64,000 nucleotides of DNA from positions 62,001 through 126,000 of the forward strand of contig NZ_JAFFZE010000003.1 in assembly GCF_025165815.1 (NCBI RefSeq), given 5' to 3'. The stretch comes from Actinophytocola gossypii (GTDB lineage: Bacteria; Actinomycetota; Actinomycetes; Mycobacteriales; Pseudonocardiaceae). The position numbers and the translations under genes are program-made. Position 1 is the first letter of the stretch. Every line of letters starts with the position of its first letter. Positions 1 to 8,855 of this stretch are shown here, piece by piece. The notes under the pieces were generated by a model, which ran no database searches, was not told where the DNA came from, and saw only the letters and a program-made list of their open reading frames with translations.

Positions 1-406
1 CGTACCGACTGCCCGGACCCGTCGACTTCCGAGTGCTCCGCCCCGCGTAGTAGATCCGCTCCACCTCGCGACCGTCCACCGAGCCACGCACATAACTCGG
101 GGTGTGCATCCCCGCCGCGTCCCACCCCCGCCGACCGGAGGGCGCACCGAGCTCGACCGCACGCCCCGCCCTGTCGACGACGAACTCCCAGGAGTCATCG
201 GCGACACTCGCCCCGACCGGAAGCCGAGCCTCGACGATCCGCACCACGAACTGCGTGGTGAACGCGCCGATGAACATCGACCACGTCCCGTCGCGGTGGT
301 GCACGTCCGGGTCACTGACGCCGATCAGACCATGCCCCGGCCTCGGCTCGTCGAGCATGCCGAACAGTGGACGTGCATCAGTCAAGGTCCAATCGCTCGC
401 CGCCAT
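1..406 (-). CDS. Partial sugar-hydrolase-like protein (N-terminal part of a beta-propeller glycosidase)
   Basis: An open frame runs on the minus strand from an ATG at 406 to the window edge, about 135 codons with no stop, so only the N-terminal part is visible. Translation by eye gives a start of MAASDWTLTDARPLFGMLDE, then 'DPDVHHRDGTWSMFIGAF' near residue 35 and 'MHTPSYVRG' near residue 100. Asp-Pro-Asp-Val followed by a short aromatic 'W-x-M-F' strand is typical of the first blades of five-bladed propeller glycosidases (GH43/GH32/GH68 type), where the first Asp is often the catalytic base. The family is inferred from this pattern only. The gene reads away from the AT-rich repeat at 540-578, which may be its operator. 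There is no obvious signal peptide. The start is not confirmed, since no strong Shine-Dalgarno is visible. Confidence 0.5.
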   Translation of the reverse strand, partial: MAASDWTLTDARPLFGMLDEPRPGHGLIGVSDPDVHHRDGTWSMFIGAFTTQFVVRIVEARLPVGASVADDSWEFVVDRAGRAVELGAPSGRRGWDAAGMHTPSYVRGSVDGREVERIYYAGRSTRKSTGPGSRY

Positions 407-539
407 GGCCGCCAGACTACGGACAAACACCCCACCGGCCACCAAACAGGTCCACCAGCACCAGCGTGCCCCTCCCCTGGCCCGAAGCGTCTTTGATCTG
501 TCGGTACGGCTCGGGACAGGCCGGGCCGATGCTCGGCGA

Positions 540-578
540 AATAATCGGACATCAATATAGTTACTAGAATATTTTAGT
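540..578. promoter_or_regulatory. AT-rich repeated element, copy 1 (putative operator or promoter)
   Basis: This AT-rich patch lies in otherwise about 70% GC DNA, roughly 140 bp upstream of the minus-strand gene that starts at 406. It contains 'atcggacatc' (544-553), then 'atagttacta', then a near-palindrome 'ctagaatattttag' (565-578, 6 of 7 pairs). Copy 2 at 923-962 shares 21 of 23 bases in the first part and also ends in a palindrome. A regulator-binding site is the simplest reading, but this is inference. Confidence 0.45.
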
Positions 579-922
579 GAACCAGGGGAGCAGCGCCGGT
601 CGACCGGCCGGGATGGCCCAGGCGCCCGCCGAGCGCGAGAACCAGCCGACCCGTGAGGGGTGGCCCCTGACCTTCAGCTGAAGGCGCCCGCCGAGCAGCA
701 CGGATGCCCCCACGGAGCCCGTCGTCGGGATCGCCCGACCTTGGACCGGAAGATCATCCGAAAGCCGCGGCCATCGTCCGGCTTCGCCGGCCTCTGGGAC
801 CCCTTCGCGTGACTGATCGGCAGGTCGCGCGGCATCGCCACCCGTCCTGATCTCCCCACTCCCCTCTTGGCGGCGGGGTGCTTTGGTCGTCGGGCCGCGT
901 GGTGGCCGATGTGGATGCCGCG
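579..922. other. Spacer between the two AT-rich repeats with no supported gene
   Basis: The 344 bases between the two repeat copies contain only Arg/Pro/Gly-rich open frames without family features. The minus-strand frame 564-935 starts inside repeat copy 2 and has no convincing codon bias or domain. I see no RNA gene or insertion sequence here. It may be remnant DNA duplicated together with the operator. Confidence 0.4.
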
Positions 923-962
923 TAATATCGGACATCTAAATAGTTACTAAATGATATTTAGA
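923..962. promoter_or_regulatory. AT-rich repeated element, copy 2 (putative operator or promoter)
   Basis: This is the second copy of the element at 540-578. 'atcggacatc' lies at 927-936, followed by 'atagttacta' and a perfect 6-bp inverted repeat with a 3-base loop, ctaaat-gat-atttag (947-961). Copies are 383 bp apart in direct orientation. No gene clearly starts next to it: the nearest supported gene ends at 1125 on the minus strand. Confidence 0.4.
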
Positions 963-1124
963 GGTCGTGCCCTGCACCACGGCGAAGGTGGCCGCGCTCG
1001 ACCGACTCCTCGTCGGCACACTCCGGCACTTCGACGGCACTGCACGACGCCTACCCGCCGTCCGAAGACCCCGTCGAGGGCGCGACCGTATGACGTCAGC
1101 GAAACGCGACAGGGAACGGCGGTG

Positions 1125-1862
1125 CTACCTCGACCCCTCGGGAAGCCGCCTGGTGCGGTAGTGGTACCGCGCCACCTCGGTGAACCCAGCGCCCCGGTAC
1201 AGCGTCAGCGCCGGCTCGTTCTCCGCCCGCACCTGGAGCCAGCAGTCGCGCGCTCCCCCGTCGCCCACCAACGCCTGAGTCGTCGCCGCGGCCAGGCCCC
1301 GCCGGCGCGCGTCCGGCCGCACCGCCACGCAGTACAGCCCGCCCCAGCCGTCCACCAGCGCCAGCCGGGCCACCGCCGCCGCCCCTGCCCCGTCCCAGGC
1401 CGTCGCGTAGCGGGCCGGGCCCGCGGTCAGGATCCGCCGCGCGACCGACCTCGCCCGCTCGTCACCCCGGCCGTCCACCCGCCACCACAGGTCCATCCAC
1501 TCCTCGTCCGGCTCGTCGGCGACCGTCACCCGAGCCGCGCCCGCCGGCAGCCGGTCGAGCACCTCCGCCGCCGAGGCCGTCATCACCAGCGTCGGCGACC
1601 CGTACGCGTAACCCCGGGCCGCCAGCAGCGCGTCCAGGTCCGGCGGGTACACGGTCGGGCCGAGCTGGAACACCGCCGGGAGCCCGCGTGCCCGGTACGT
1701 CGACGCCACTCTGGACAGTGCGGCGTCGACATCGGACGGAGGGGTCAGCGGCAGCACCGAGTTCGCCCGCTGCGTCACCCCACCCGAGAACCTGGCCAGC
1801 CAGCCGTCCATGCTGACCTCCTCCAGCGCCGGCCACCCCCGCCGCATCAGCTCATCCAGCAC
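1125..1862 (-). CDS. GNAT-family N-acetyltransferase
   Basis: A 245-residue protein predicted to move an acetyl group from acetyl-CoA to an unknown amine. The C-terminal half shows the GNAT core: 'LYCVAVRPDARRRGLA' near residue 190 is motif A with the R-x-x-G-x-A pyrophosphate loop, and 'AENEPALTLYRGAGFTEV' near residue 215 is motif B. The N-terminal half resembles a degenerate second GNAT fold, as is common in two-domain actinobacterial members. It lies 61 bp downstream of the ABC exporter gene on the same strand, so the two are probably co-transcribed. The start at 1862 is the longest option; an ATG at 1811 ('MDGWLARFSGG') is also possible. The substrate cannot be deduced. Confidence 0.8.
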   Translation of the reverse strand: MLDELMRRGWPALEEVSMDGWLARFSGGVTQRANSVLPLTPPSDVDAALSRVASTYRARGLPAVFQLGPTVYPPDLDALLAARGYAYGSPTLVMTASAAEVLDRLPAGAARVTVADEPDEEWMDLWWRVDGRGDERARSVARRILTAGPARYATAWDGAGAAAVARLALVDGWGGLYCVAVRPDARRRGLAAATTQALVGDGGARDCWLQVRAENEPALTLYRGAGFTEVARYHYRTRRLPEGSR

Positions 1863-1923
1863 GCCCCGAGCATGTCACCGCACCGGTTCACGGTCACCCG
1901 CACCGTGCCGACCGGCTGACGTC

Positions 1924-3807
1924 TCAACCGACACCGCTGGTGGCCGGCTCCTGGTCGAACTGGGTGCGGTACAGCTCCTCGTACCGGCCGCCCGCCGCCA
2001 GCAGGCTCGCGTGTGTGCCGCGCTCCACGATCCGACCCTCCTCGACGACCAGGATCTGGTCCGCCGCCCGGATCGTCGACAGCCGGTGTGCGATCACCAG
2101 CGCGGTCCGGCCGGCCAGCGCCTCGGTCAGCGCCGCCTGCACGGCCGCCTCCGACGTCGAGTCCAGGTGCGCGGTCGCCTCGTCCAGGATCACCACGCGC
2201 GGCCTCGCCAGCAGCAGCCGCGCGATCGTCAGCCGTTGCCGCTCACCGCCGGAGAGCCGGTAGCCGCGCTCCCCCACGATCGTGTCCAGGCCGTCGGGCA
2301 GCGACGAGACCAGGTCGTGCAGCCTGGCCCGGCGCAGCGCGTCCCACAGGTCCTCGTCGGACGCCGCCGGGTCGGCCAGCAGCAGGTTCGCCCGGATCGA
2401 CTCGTGGAACAGGTGTCCGTCCTGGGTGACCAGGCCGAGCGTGTCCCGCAACGACGCGAACGACACGTCCCTGGCGTCCGCCCCGCCCAGCCGGACCGCG
2501 CCGGCGTCGACGTCGTACAGCCGGGGCACCAGCGAGGCGATCGTCGACTTCCCCGCTCCCGACGAGCCGACCAGCGCCACCAGCTGCCCCGGCTCCACCC
2601 GGAACGAGACGTCGTGCAGGACCTCCACTCCCCCGCGGGTGTCCAGCTTCGCCACCTCCTCCAGCGACGCCAGCGACACCTTGTCCGCCGACGGGTAGGC
2701 GAACGACACGTGCTCGAACTCCACCGACACCGGCCCGTCCGGAACCGGCACGGCGTCCGCCTTCTCCTCGATCAGCGGCTTCAGGTCCAGCACCTCGAAG
2801 ACCCGCTCGAACGACACCAGCGCGCTCATCACCTCCACCCGCGCGCTCGCCAGCGCGGTCAGCGGCGCGTACAGGCGGGTCAGCAGGAACGACAGCGCCA
2901 CCACCGTGCCCGGGTCGAGCGTCCCGACCAGCGCGAACCAGCCGCCGAACCCGTACACCAGCGCGAGCGCCAGCGCCGACACCAGGGTCAGCGCGGTGAT
3001 GAACACCGACTGCACCATCGCCGTGCGCACCCCGATGTCGCGCACCCTGCGCGCCCGCACGGCGAACTCCTCCGACTCGGCGTCCGGCCGGCCGAACAGC
3101 TTCACCAGGGTGGCGCCCGGCGCGGAGAACCGCTCGGTCATCTGGGTGCTCATCAGCGAGTTGTGGTTCGCGGCCTCCCGCTCCAGCCTGGCCAGCCGGG
3201 AACCCATCCGCCGCGCGGGCAGCACGAACACCGGCAGCAGCACCAGCGCCATCAGCGTGATCTGCCAGGACATGCCCAGCATCACGACCAGGGACAGCAC
3301 CAGCATCACCAGGTTGCCGACCACCCCGGACAGGGTGTCGCTGAACGCCCGCTGCGCGCCGATCACGTCGTTGTTCAGGCGCGAGACCAGCGCACCGGTG
3401 CGGGTTCGGGTGAAGAACGCGATCGGCATCCGCTGCACGTGGTCGAACACCGAGGTGCGCAGGTCGAGGATCAGCCCCTCACCGATCCGCGCCGACTGCC
3501 ACCTGGTCAGCAGCCCGAGCCCGGCCTCCGCGACCGCGATCGCGGCGATCAGCACCGCCAGCCGCACCACCACCGACCCGGGCGAGCCGTCCACGATCGC
3601 GTCGACGACCTGGCCGGCCAGCACCGGCGTGGCCACCGCCAGCGCCGCGGCCACCACACTGAACAGCAGGAACCACCCCAGCAGCCGCCGGTGCGGGCGC
3701 GCGAACCGGCCGATCCGGCGCAGCGTGCGCACGGAGAACGGGCGCCGGTCGTCCGTGGCGTTCATCGCGTTGTAGAGCGACATCCACGCCGTCGTCTCCA
3801 TGTCCAT
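1924..3807 (-). CDS. ABC exporter half-transporter (fused membrane and ATPase domains)
   Basis: A 627-residue type IV-fold exporter half-transporter that should act as a dimer in the membrane. Residues about 35-330 carry six hydrophobic segments of the ABC_membrane domain. The ATPase domain has Walker A 'GSSGAGKST' (about 414), the signature 'LSGGERQRL' (about 519) and Walker B 'VVILDEATAHLDS' (about 540), followed by the 'AHRLST' switch histidine, so all key residues are present. The N-terminus 'SLYNAMNATDDRRPFS' is typical of actinobacterial multidrug or lipid exporters. The neighbouring GNAT gene suggests a small resistance-type operon, but the substrate is unknown. Confidence 0.9.
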   Translation of the reverse strand: MDMETTAWMSLYNAMNATDDRRPFSVRTLRRIGRFARPHRRLLGWFLLFSVVAAALAVATPVLAGQVVDAIVDGSPGSVVVRLAVLIAAIAVAEAGLGLLTRWQSARIGEGLILDLRTSVFDHVQRMPIAFFTRTRTGALVSRLNNDVIGAQRAFSDTLSGVVGNLVMLVLSLVVMLGMSWQITLMALVLLPVFVLPARRMGSRLARLEREAANHNSLMSTQMTERFSAPGATLVKLFGRPDAESEEFAVRARRVRDIGVRTAMVQSVFITALTLVSALALALVYGFGGWFALVGTLDPGTVVALSFLLTRLYAPLTALASARVEVMSALVSFERVFEVLDLKPLIEEKADAVPVPDGPVSVEFEHVSFAYPSADKVSLASLEEVAKLDTRGGVEVLHDVSFRVEPGQLVALVGSSGAGKSTIASLVPRLYDVDAGAVRLGGADARDVSFASLRDTLGLVTQDGHLFHESIRANLLLADPAASDEDLWDALRRARLHDLVSSLPDGLDTIVGERGYRLSGGERQRLTIARLLLARPRVVILDEATAHLDSTSEAAVQAALTEALAGRTALVIAHRLSTIRAADQILVVEEGRIVERGTHASLLAAGGRYEELYRTQFDQEPATSGVG

Positions 3808-3918
3808 CGTGCTGCTCCCACCCTGCGTTCGTGTGCCGTACGCGAGTCTGGCACCGCGTACCGACAGTTCCGGTCGAGCCGGACGAAAGCGACGGTAGAA
3901 GCTCGAGTTAGCTCGAGG

Positions 3919-4764
3919 TCAAGCCCGTTCCAGTCCCGTCGGGTTGATCTCCGGCAGCACCCCGGACGCCCACAGGGCCGACACCGACGGCGCCAGCACC
4001 TCGACCAGCCGGTCCACCCCGGCCTCGCCGACGGCCGACAGCCCGCCCCGCCAGGACGCGGCGTCGGTCCGCTCCTCCACCTCGGCCAGCAGCTCCCGGC
4101 CCGCCGCGGTGAGCCCGCCGTCCCCGGTCAGCAGCCCCCGGTCGGCCAGCCCGGTCGCGGCCGAGTCCCACGCGTGCTCCGACCAGCCGCGCACCGACCG
4201 CAGCTGGCTGCCGGGGAACCGCCCGAACCCGACCTGCAGCAGCAACGCCTCCAGCCCGCTCAGCCCGCACGCCACCAGCGCCGCCACGTGCCCGTCGCCC
4301 CGGTGCTCGCGCAGCGTCGTCGCCACCTGCCACAGCGCCGCCACCGGATCGTCCGGCAGCGGCAGGCAGGCGTTCGCGGCGTGCAGCGGCCGGCCCGTGC
4401 CGTCGGCGGCGGCCAGCACCGGACCCAGCTCCGCCGCGACGGTCGCGCAGACCGCCTCGTCCACGCCGACCTTCCGCAGCGCGGCCGCGCTCACCTCGGA
4501 CCGCGCGACCAGGCACGCCGCCGGGGTCGCCCTGGCCCACGCCTCCGGCAGCGCCTTGGCCACCATCGACGGCTCGAACCCGGCGAACGCGGCGACCACG
4601 GGTTCGGCGCCGACCGGGCCCAGCGGCGCGGCGCGGAACGCGAAGTAGGTCATCCAGAAGCCACGCAGGCCGATCGCGACACCGGCGTCGCGGACCCCGG
4701 GCGCGAAGTAGACGACGTCGTGCAGGGGCTCCAGCGAGGACCACAGGCGACGAGCAGGGTGCAT
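3919..4764 (-). CDS. SCO6745-family protein
   Basis: A 281-residue protein recognised by its N-terminus 'MHPARRLWSSLEPLHDVVYF' followed by 'GLRGFWMTYFAFRAAPLG' (about residues 33-50), the hallmark of the actinobacterial SCO6745 family, whose C-terminal half is helical and resembles a winged-helix regulator. The biochemical function of the family is not established. The frame stays open further upstream, but the ATG at 4764 is chosen because the family motif begins exactly there. The gene is divergent from the GH92 gene, whose start is 73 bp away, so they share a promoter region. Confidence 0.75.
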   Translation of the reverse strand: MHPARRLWSSLEPLHDVVYFAPGVRDAGVAIGLRGFWMTYFAFRAAPLGPVGAEPVVAAFAGFEPSMVAKALPEAWARATPAACLVARSEVSAAALRKVGVDEAVCATVAAELGPVLAAADGTGRPLHAANACLPLPDDPVAALWQVATTLREHRGDGHVAALVACGLSGLEALLLQVGFGRFPGSQLRSVRGWSEHAWDSAATGLADRGLLTGDGGLTAAGRELLAEVEERTDAASWRGGLSAVGEAGVDRLVEVLAPSVSALWASGVLPEINPTGLERA

Positions 4765-4837
4765 GGCGGCAGTGTGCCCGGGAAATGGGATCATGCGCCA
4801 CCGAAACGTCGATCGACCCGGCGAGGAGCTGTCGCGG

Positions 4838-7800
4838 ATGAGTGCTCGGGGTTTCTTCTCGTCGTTCGAGAACACCGACCCCCCGCTGACCTGGATCGAC
4901 GGCGTCGACGTCGACGCGAACAACGCGCCCCGCGCGGCCGGCGCCACCATGAGCACCCGCGAGGGCGGCGGCCCCGCCAAGCCCTACACCGCCAGGCCAG
5001 GCGTCGGGTTCACCGGCCGCCGGGCCCTGCGCTACCAGGGCAACCACCCCGGACGGGGACCCGCGTACGTGGTCAACCGGCTGTTCCTCGTCGACCTGCT
5101 CGTCTCCCGCGACACCGTCCTCGAGTACGTGCTCCTGCCCGAGCTGCTCGGCGACGACCTGCGCTACCCCAGCACGTTCGTCGCCGTGGACCTCGCCTTC
5201 GACGACGGCTCCCGGCTCTCCGACCTCGGGCTCGCCGACCAGCTCGGGTTCGCGCTGACCCCGCGCGGGCAGGGCGAGTCCAAGGCCCTCTCCCCCAACC
5301 AGTGGAACCGCCGGTTCGTCCGCATCGGCGGCGTCGCCGAGGGCAAGATCGTCACCACCGTGCTCCTGGGCTACGACAACCCCGCCGGCCCGGCCCGGTT
5401 CGCCGGCTGGGTCGACGACATCGCGATCGTCGACCGCCCGAGGCCGGAGCCGCGCCGGCCGGTCGACCACGTGATCACCACCCGGGGCACCAGCTCGGTG
5501 AAGTCGTACTCGCGCGGCAACACCTTCCCGGCCACCGCCGTCCCGCACGGGTTCAACTTCTGGACCCCGGTCACCGACGCCGCGCGCCTGGACTGGATCT
5601 ACAGCTACGCCCGGCACAACAACGACCGCAACCTCCCCGCCGTCCAGGCGTTCGCGGTCAGCCACCAGCCGAGCCCCTGGCTGGGTGACCGGCAGACCTT
5701 CCACGTGCTGCCCTCGGCCGCCGCGGGCAAGCCACGCGCCGGACGCCGGCGGCGAGCCCTGACCTTCCGGCACAACAACGAGATCGCCCGCCCGCACCAC
5801 TACGGCGTCCGGTTCACCAACGGCATCCGGGTCGACATCGCGCCGGCCGACCACGCCGCGATCCTGCGGTTCACCTTCCCCGGTGAGGACGCCAACCTCG
5901 TCTTCGACAACGTGACCCGGCACGGCGGCCTCACCCTCGACCCGGTCGCCGGCACCGTGTCCGGGTACTCCGACGTCCGCAGTGGACTGTCCGAGGGCGC
6001 CGGCCGGATGTTCGTGCACGCCACCTTCGACCGCCGCATCGCCGGCGGCGGGAAGCTGCGCCGCGGCCTGTCCCGCCGGGTCACCGGCTACCTGCGGTTC
6101 GAGCCCGACCCGGACGGCGAGACCGTCGTGACCATGCGCATCGCCACCTCGCTGATCAGCCTCGCGCAGGCCAGGCGCAACCTGTGGCTGGAGATCGCCG
6201 ACGACGACACCTTCGACACCGTCCGCGAACGCGCCGCGCGGCAGTGGGACGACATCCTCGACCGGGTCGAGGTCGACGGCGCCTCCGACGACCAGCTCAC
6301 CACCCTCTACTCCAACCTCTACCGGCTGTTCCTCTACCCCAACAGCGGCCACGAGAACACCGGCACCACCGAGAACCCCAGCCACGCCTACGCCAGCCCG
6401 TTCGCCAAGCCGGCGAAGAAGAACACCCCCACCCAGACCGGCGCCGCGCTCGTCCAGGGCCGGATCTACGTCAACAACGGGTTCTGGGACACCTACCGCA
6501 CCGCCTGGCCCGCCTACGCGCTGCTCGACCCCGCCCGCTGCGCCGAACTGGTCAACGGGTTCCTGCAGCAGTACACCGAGTCCGGATGGGTCGCCCGCTG
6601 GTCCTCCCCCGGCCACGCCGACCTGATGACCGGCACCAGCTCCGACGCCGCGTTCGCCGACGCCCACCTCAAGGGCGTGCCGGGCATCGACCTGCGCGCC
6701 GCCTACGAGGCCGCGCTGCGCAACGCCACCGTCGCCCCGCCAGACGACACCGTGGGGCGCAAGGGACTCGACCGGTCGATCTTCCTCGGCTACACCCCGG
6801 ACACCGTCCGGCACGGGCTCGCCTGGACCCTCGACGGCTGCGTCAACGACTTCGCCATCGCCAACCTCGCCGCCGCCGTCGGCGACCGCGACAACCACGG
6901 GTACTTCCTCGACCGCGCCCGCGCCTACGTGCGCTCGTTCGATCCCAACACCGGGTTCTTCCAGGGCCGCAGGAAGGGGAACTGGCGGCAGACCGCCAGC
7001 CAGTACGACCCGCGCGCCTGGGGTGGCGACTACGTGGAGACCAACGGCTGGAACACCGCGTTCTCGGTGCCGCACGACGGCGCCGGTCTCGCCGCGCTCC
7101 TCGGCGGCCCGGCCGCGCTGGCCGCCCGGCTCGACGAGTTCTTCGCCACCCAGGAGACCGGGCGCGCCCGCGGCGCCTACTGGCGCACGATCCACGAGAT
7201 GCCCGAGGCCCGGGACGTGCGGATGGGCCAGTACGCGCACTCCAACCAGCCCTCGCACCACATCATCTACCTGTACGCGTACGCCGGAGCGCTGTGGCGG
7301 ACCCAGGAGAAGGTGCGTGAGGTGCTGTCCCGGCTCTACGCCGGCAGCGAGGTCGGCCAGGGCTACCCCGGCGACGAGGACAACGGCGAGATGTCGGCGT
7401 GGTGGCTGTTCGGCGCGCTCGGCCTGTACCCGCTGCGGGTCGGCAGCCCCGAGTACGTCATCGGCTCCCCGCTGTTCCGCCGCATGTCCGTGCGCGTCGG
7501 GGAGGACGCGACGCTCGTGGTGAACGCCCCGAACAACAGCCCAACCAACGTGTACGTGCAGGGCCTGATGGTCAACGGCACGCCGTGGGAGAAGGCGTGG
7601 CTGCCGCACGAGGTGGTCGCGCGCGGCGCGGTACTGGACTTCCAGATGGGCCCGGAACCGTCCCGGTGGGCGTGCGGTCCGGACGCCGCCCCGCCGTCGC
7701 TCACACCACCCGGCACCGTGCCCCGCACGATGGTCGACATCACCGCCGACCCCGGCGGGCACGCCGAGGGCAGCGACGGTGTCGCGGTGGCCGCCCTGTT

Positions 7801-8134
7801 CGACGACACCAGCCGCACCCAGGTCACCTTCCGCACCCCCGCCGCGTGGGTCGGCTATCGGACCTCCGGGGCGGCCGCGGGCGTGGCGTACTACACGCTC
7901 ACCTCGGGCACCGGACGCGACGACCCGCGCAGCTGGGCGCTGCGCGGGTCGAACGACGGCGTCAACTGGACCGTGCTGGACGAGCGGTCACGCGAGACCT
8001 TCCGGTGGCGCCGGCAGACCCGCGCGTTCGCGGTGGCCAACCCCGGGCAGTACACCCACTACCGGTTGGACGTCACCGAGAACACCGGGACCCCGACGAC
8101 CACCCTCGCCCAGCTGGAACTACTGGCGCGGTAG
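4838..8134 (+). CDS. GH92-family alpha-1,2-mannosidase-like glycosidase
   Basis: A 1098-residue protein of glycoside hydrolase family 92, calcium-dependent exo-mannosidases that trim alpha-mannosides. Family blocks are clear: 'NGFWDTYRTAWPAYALLDP' around residue 547, 'SNQPSHHIIYLYAYAG' around 805, and 'GYPGDEDNGEMSAWWLFGALG' around 845, which holds the paired acidic residues that form the catalytic base in the family. After about residue 960 a C-terminal beta-sandwich resembling an F5/8 type C carbohydrate-binding module follows. The start at ATG 4838 follows 'gaggag' 10 bp upstream; the frame is open to 4763. Unusually for GH92, no signal peptide is visible, so it may act inside the cell or leave by another route. 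Its 3' end overlaps the convergent membrane-protein gene by 15 bp. Confidence 0.88.
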   Translation: MSARGFFSSFENTDPPLTWIDGVDVDANNAPRAAGATMSTREGGGPAKPYTARPGVGFTGRRALRYQGNHPGRGPAYVVNRLFLVDLLVSRDTVLEYVLLPELLGDDLRYPSTFVAVDLAFDDGSRLSDLGLADQLGFALTPRGQGESKALSPNQWNRRFVRIGGVAEGKIVTTVLLGYDNPAGPARFAGWVDDIAIVDRPRPEPRRPVDHVITTRGTSSVKSYSRGNTFPATAVPHGFNFWTPVTDAARLDWIYSYARHNNDRNLPAVQAFAVSHQPSPWLGDRQTFHVLPSAAAGKPRAGRRRRALTFRHNNEIARPHHYGVRFTNGIRVDIAPADHAAILRFTFPGEDANLVFDNVTRHGGLTLDPVAGTVSGYSDVRSGLSEGAGRMFVHATFDRRIAGGGKLRRGLSRRVTGYLRFEPDPDGETVVTMRIATSLISLAQARRNLWLEIADDDTFDTVRERAARQWDDILDRVEVDGASDDQLTTLYSNLYRLFLYPNSGHENTGTTENPSHAYASPFAKPAKKNTPTQTGAALVQGRIYVNNGFWDTYRTAWPAYALLDPARCAELVNGFLQQYTESGWVARWSSPGHADLMTGTSSDAAFADAHLKGVPGIDLRAAYEAALRNATVAPPDDTVGRKGLDRSIFLGYTPDTVRHGLAWTLDGCVNDFAIANLAAAVGDRDNHGYFLDRARAYVRSFDPNTGFFQGRRKGNWRQTASQYDPRAWGGDYVETNGWNTAFSVPHDGAGLAALLGGPAALAARLDEFFATQETGRARGAYWRTIHEMPEARDVRMGQYAHSNQPSHHIIYLYAYAGALWRTQEKVREVLSRLYAGSEVGQGYPGDEDNGEMSAWWLFGALGLYPLRVGSPEYVIGSPLFRRMSVRVGEDATLVVNAPNNSPTNVYVQGLMVNGTPWEKAWLPHEVVARGAVLDFQMGPEPSRWACGPDAAPPSLTPPGTVPRTMVDITADPGGHAEGSDGVAVAALFDDTSRTQVTFRTPAAWVGYRTSGAAAGVAYYTLTSGTGRDDPRSWALRGSNDGVNWTVLDERSRETFRWRRQTRAFAVANPGQYTHYRLDVTENTGTPTTTLAQLELLAR

Positions 8135-8722
8135 CCGGCGGGACTGCAGGAACTGGGTGGTCTGCGCGTTCATGGCCATCACCAGCGCGATGACCGGCAT
8201 GATCGCGAAGAAGATCGCCGAGCCGATCAGCACCGCCTTCGCGCCCTCGAGCATGTCGATGCCGCCGGAGTCCAGCGTCGAGTACACGATCATGTAGAAC
8301 AGGCAGATCGCGATCTCCACGATCGCGGCCACCACCAGCAGCGTGCGGCTCTTGCCGGACATGAGCTGCAGACCACCCAGGATCAGCAGGACCACGCCGG
8401 CGGTCTGGGCGAGGGCGACCATGAGCTGGATGAGCAGCGCGGTGCCCTCGAGGTTGGGCACACCGGTCCAGACCAGGATCGTGGTGATCGCGGTGATGCC
8501 GGCCTGCACGTAGGCGAGCACACCGGCGGTGGTCGCCACGCCCGGGCGGGGGATCGGACCACTCGTGTACTCCTGCGACGCCTGCGGCATCCCGCCGTAG
8601 CCGGGAGCAGGCGGCATCCCACCGCTGTTCGGGTACTGGCCGCCAGGCTGCTGAAAGCCCCCGCTACCGGGGTTGTGCCCACCGGGTTGCTGCGGCTGCT
8701 GGCCGCCGTATGGCTGCGTCAT
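8120..8722 (-). CDS. Membrane protein with Pro/Gln/Gly-rich cytoplasmic tail
   Basis: A 200-residue protein of unknown function. Residues 1-65 are low-complexity and rich in Gly, Pro, Gln and Tyr ('QPYGGQQPQQPGG'), and the rest holds about four hydrophobic segments, two of them near 'GVLAYVQAGITAITTILVW' and 'AKAVLIGSAIFFAIMPVIAL'. This layout is common in actinobacterial membrane proteins. The ATG at 8722 is preceded by 'ggagaag' at a good distance and is preferred over the longer frame to 8770, whose first codons come from a strong hairpin. The 3' end overlaps the GH92 gene on the opposite strand. Confidence 0.75.
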   Translation of the reverse strand: MTQPYGGQQPQQPGGHNPGSGGFQQPGGQYPNSGGMPPAPGYGGMPQASQEYTSGPIPRPGVATTAGVLAYVQAGITAITTILVWTGVPNLEGTALLIQLMVALAQTAGVVLLILGGLQLMSGKSRTLLVVAAIVEIAICLFYMIVYSTLDSGGIDMLEGAKAVLIGSAIFFAIMPVIALVMAMNAQTTQFLQSRRLPRQ

Positions 8723-8733
8723 CACTTCTCCTT

Positions 8734-8760
8734 CGGCCTCCGGCGACACGCCGGAGGCCG
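8734..8760 (-). terminator. Strong GC-rich hairpin between two minus-strand genes
   Basis: A perfect 12-bp stem (8734-8745 with 8749-8760) closes a three-base loop 'aca'. There is no U-tract. It lies downstream of the phosphomutase gene (ends 8856) and directly upstream of the ribosome-binding site of the membrane-protein gene (start 8722). It may terminate the upstream transcript, or act as a leader structure for the gene below. Confidence 0.5.
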
Positions 8761-8855
8761 GATTGTTCACTTGAGGGGTGCACGAATACTGGCACAGTCG
8801 CCGGAGCTCCGTGCGGGTTTCACGCAGTTCGCGACCCGTGTCGACCGTGCTACGG

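Noticed and set aside
564-935. 123-residue minus-strand open frame between the AT-rich repeats
   Set aside because: No domain, poor composition and no ribosome-binding site; its first codons fall in repeat copy 2.
1810-5688. 1292-residue plus-strand open frame antisense to the ABC exporter and SCO6745 genes
   Set aside because: Arg/Pro/Gln-rich composition typical of the shadow frame of high-GC genes; the opposite strand encodes well-defined families.
3908-7762. 1284-residue minus-strand open frame
   Set aside because: Antisense shadow of the GH92 gene; Gly/Val/Arg-rich with no family features.
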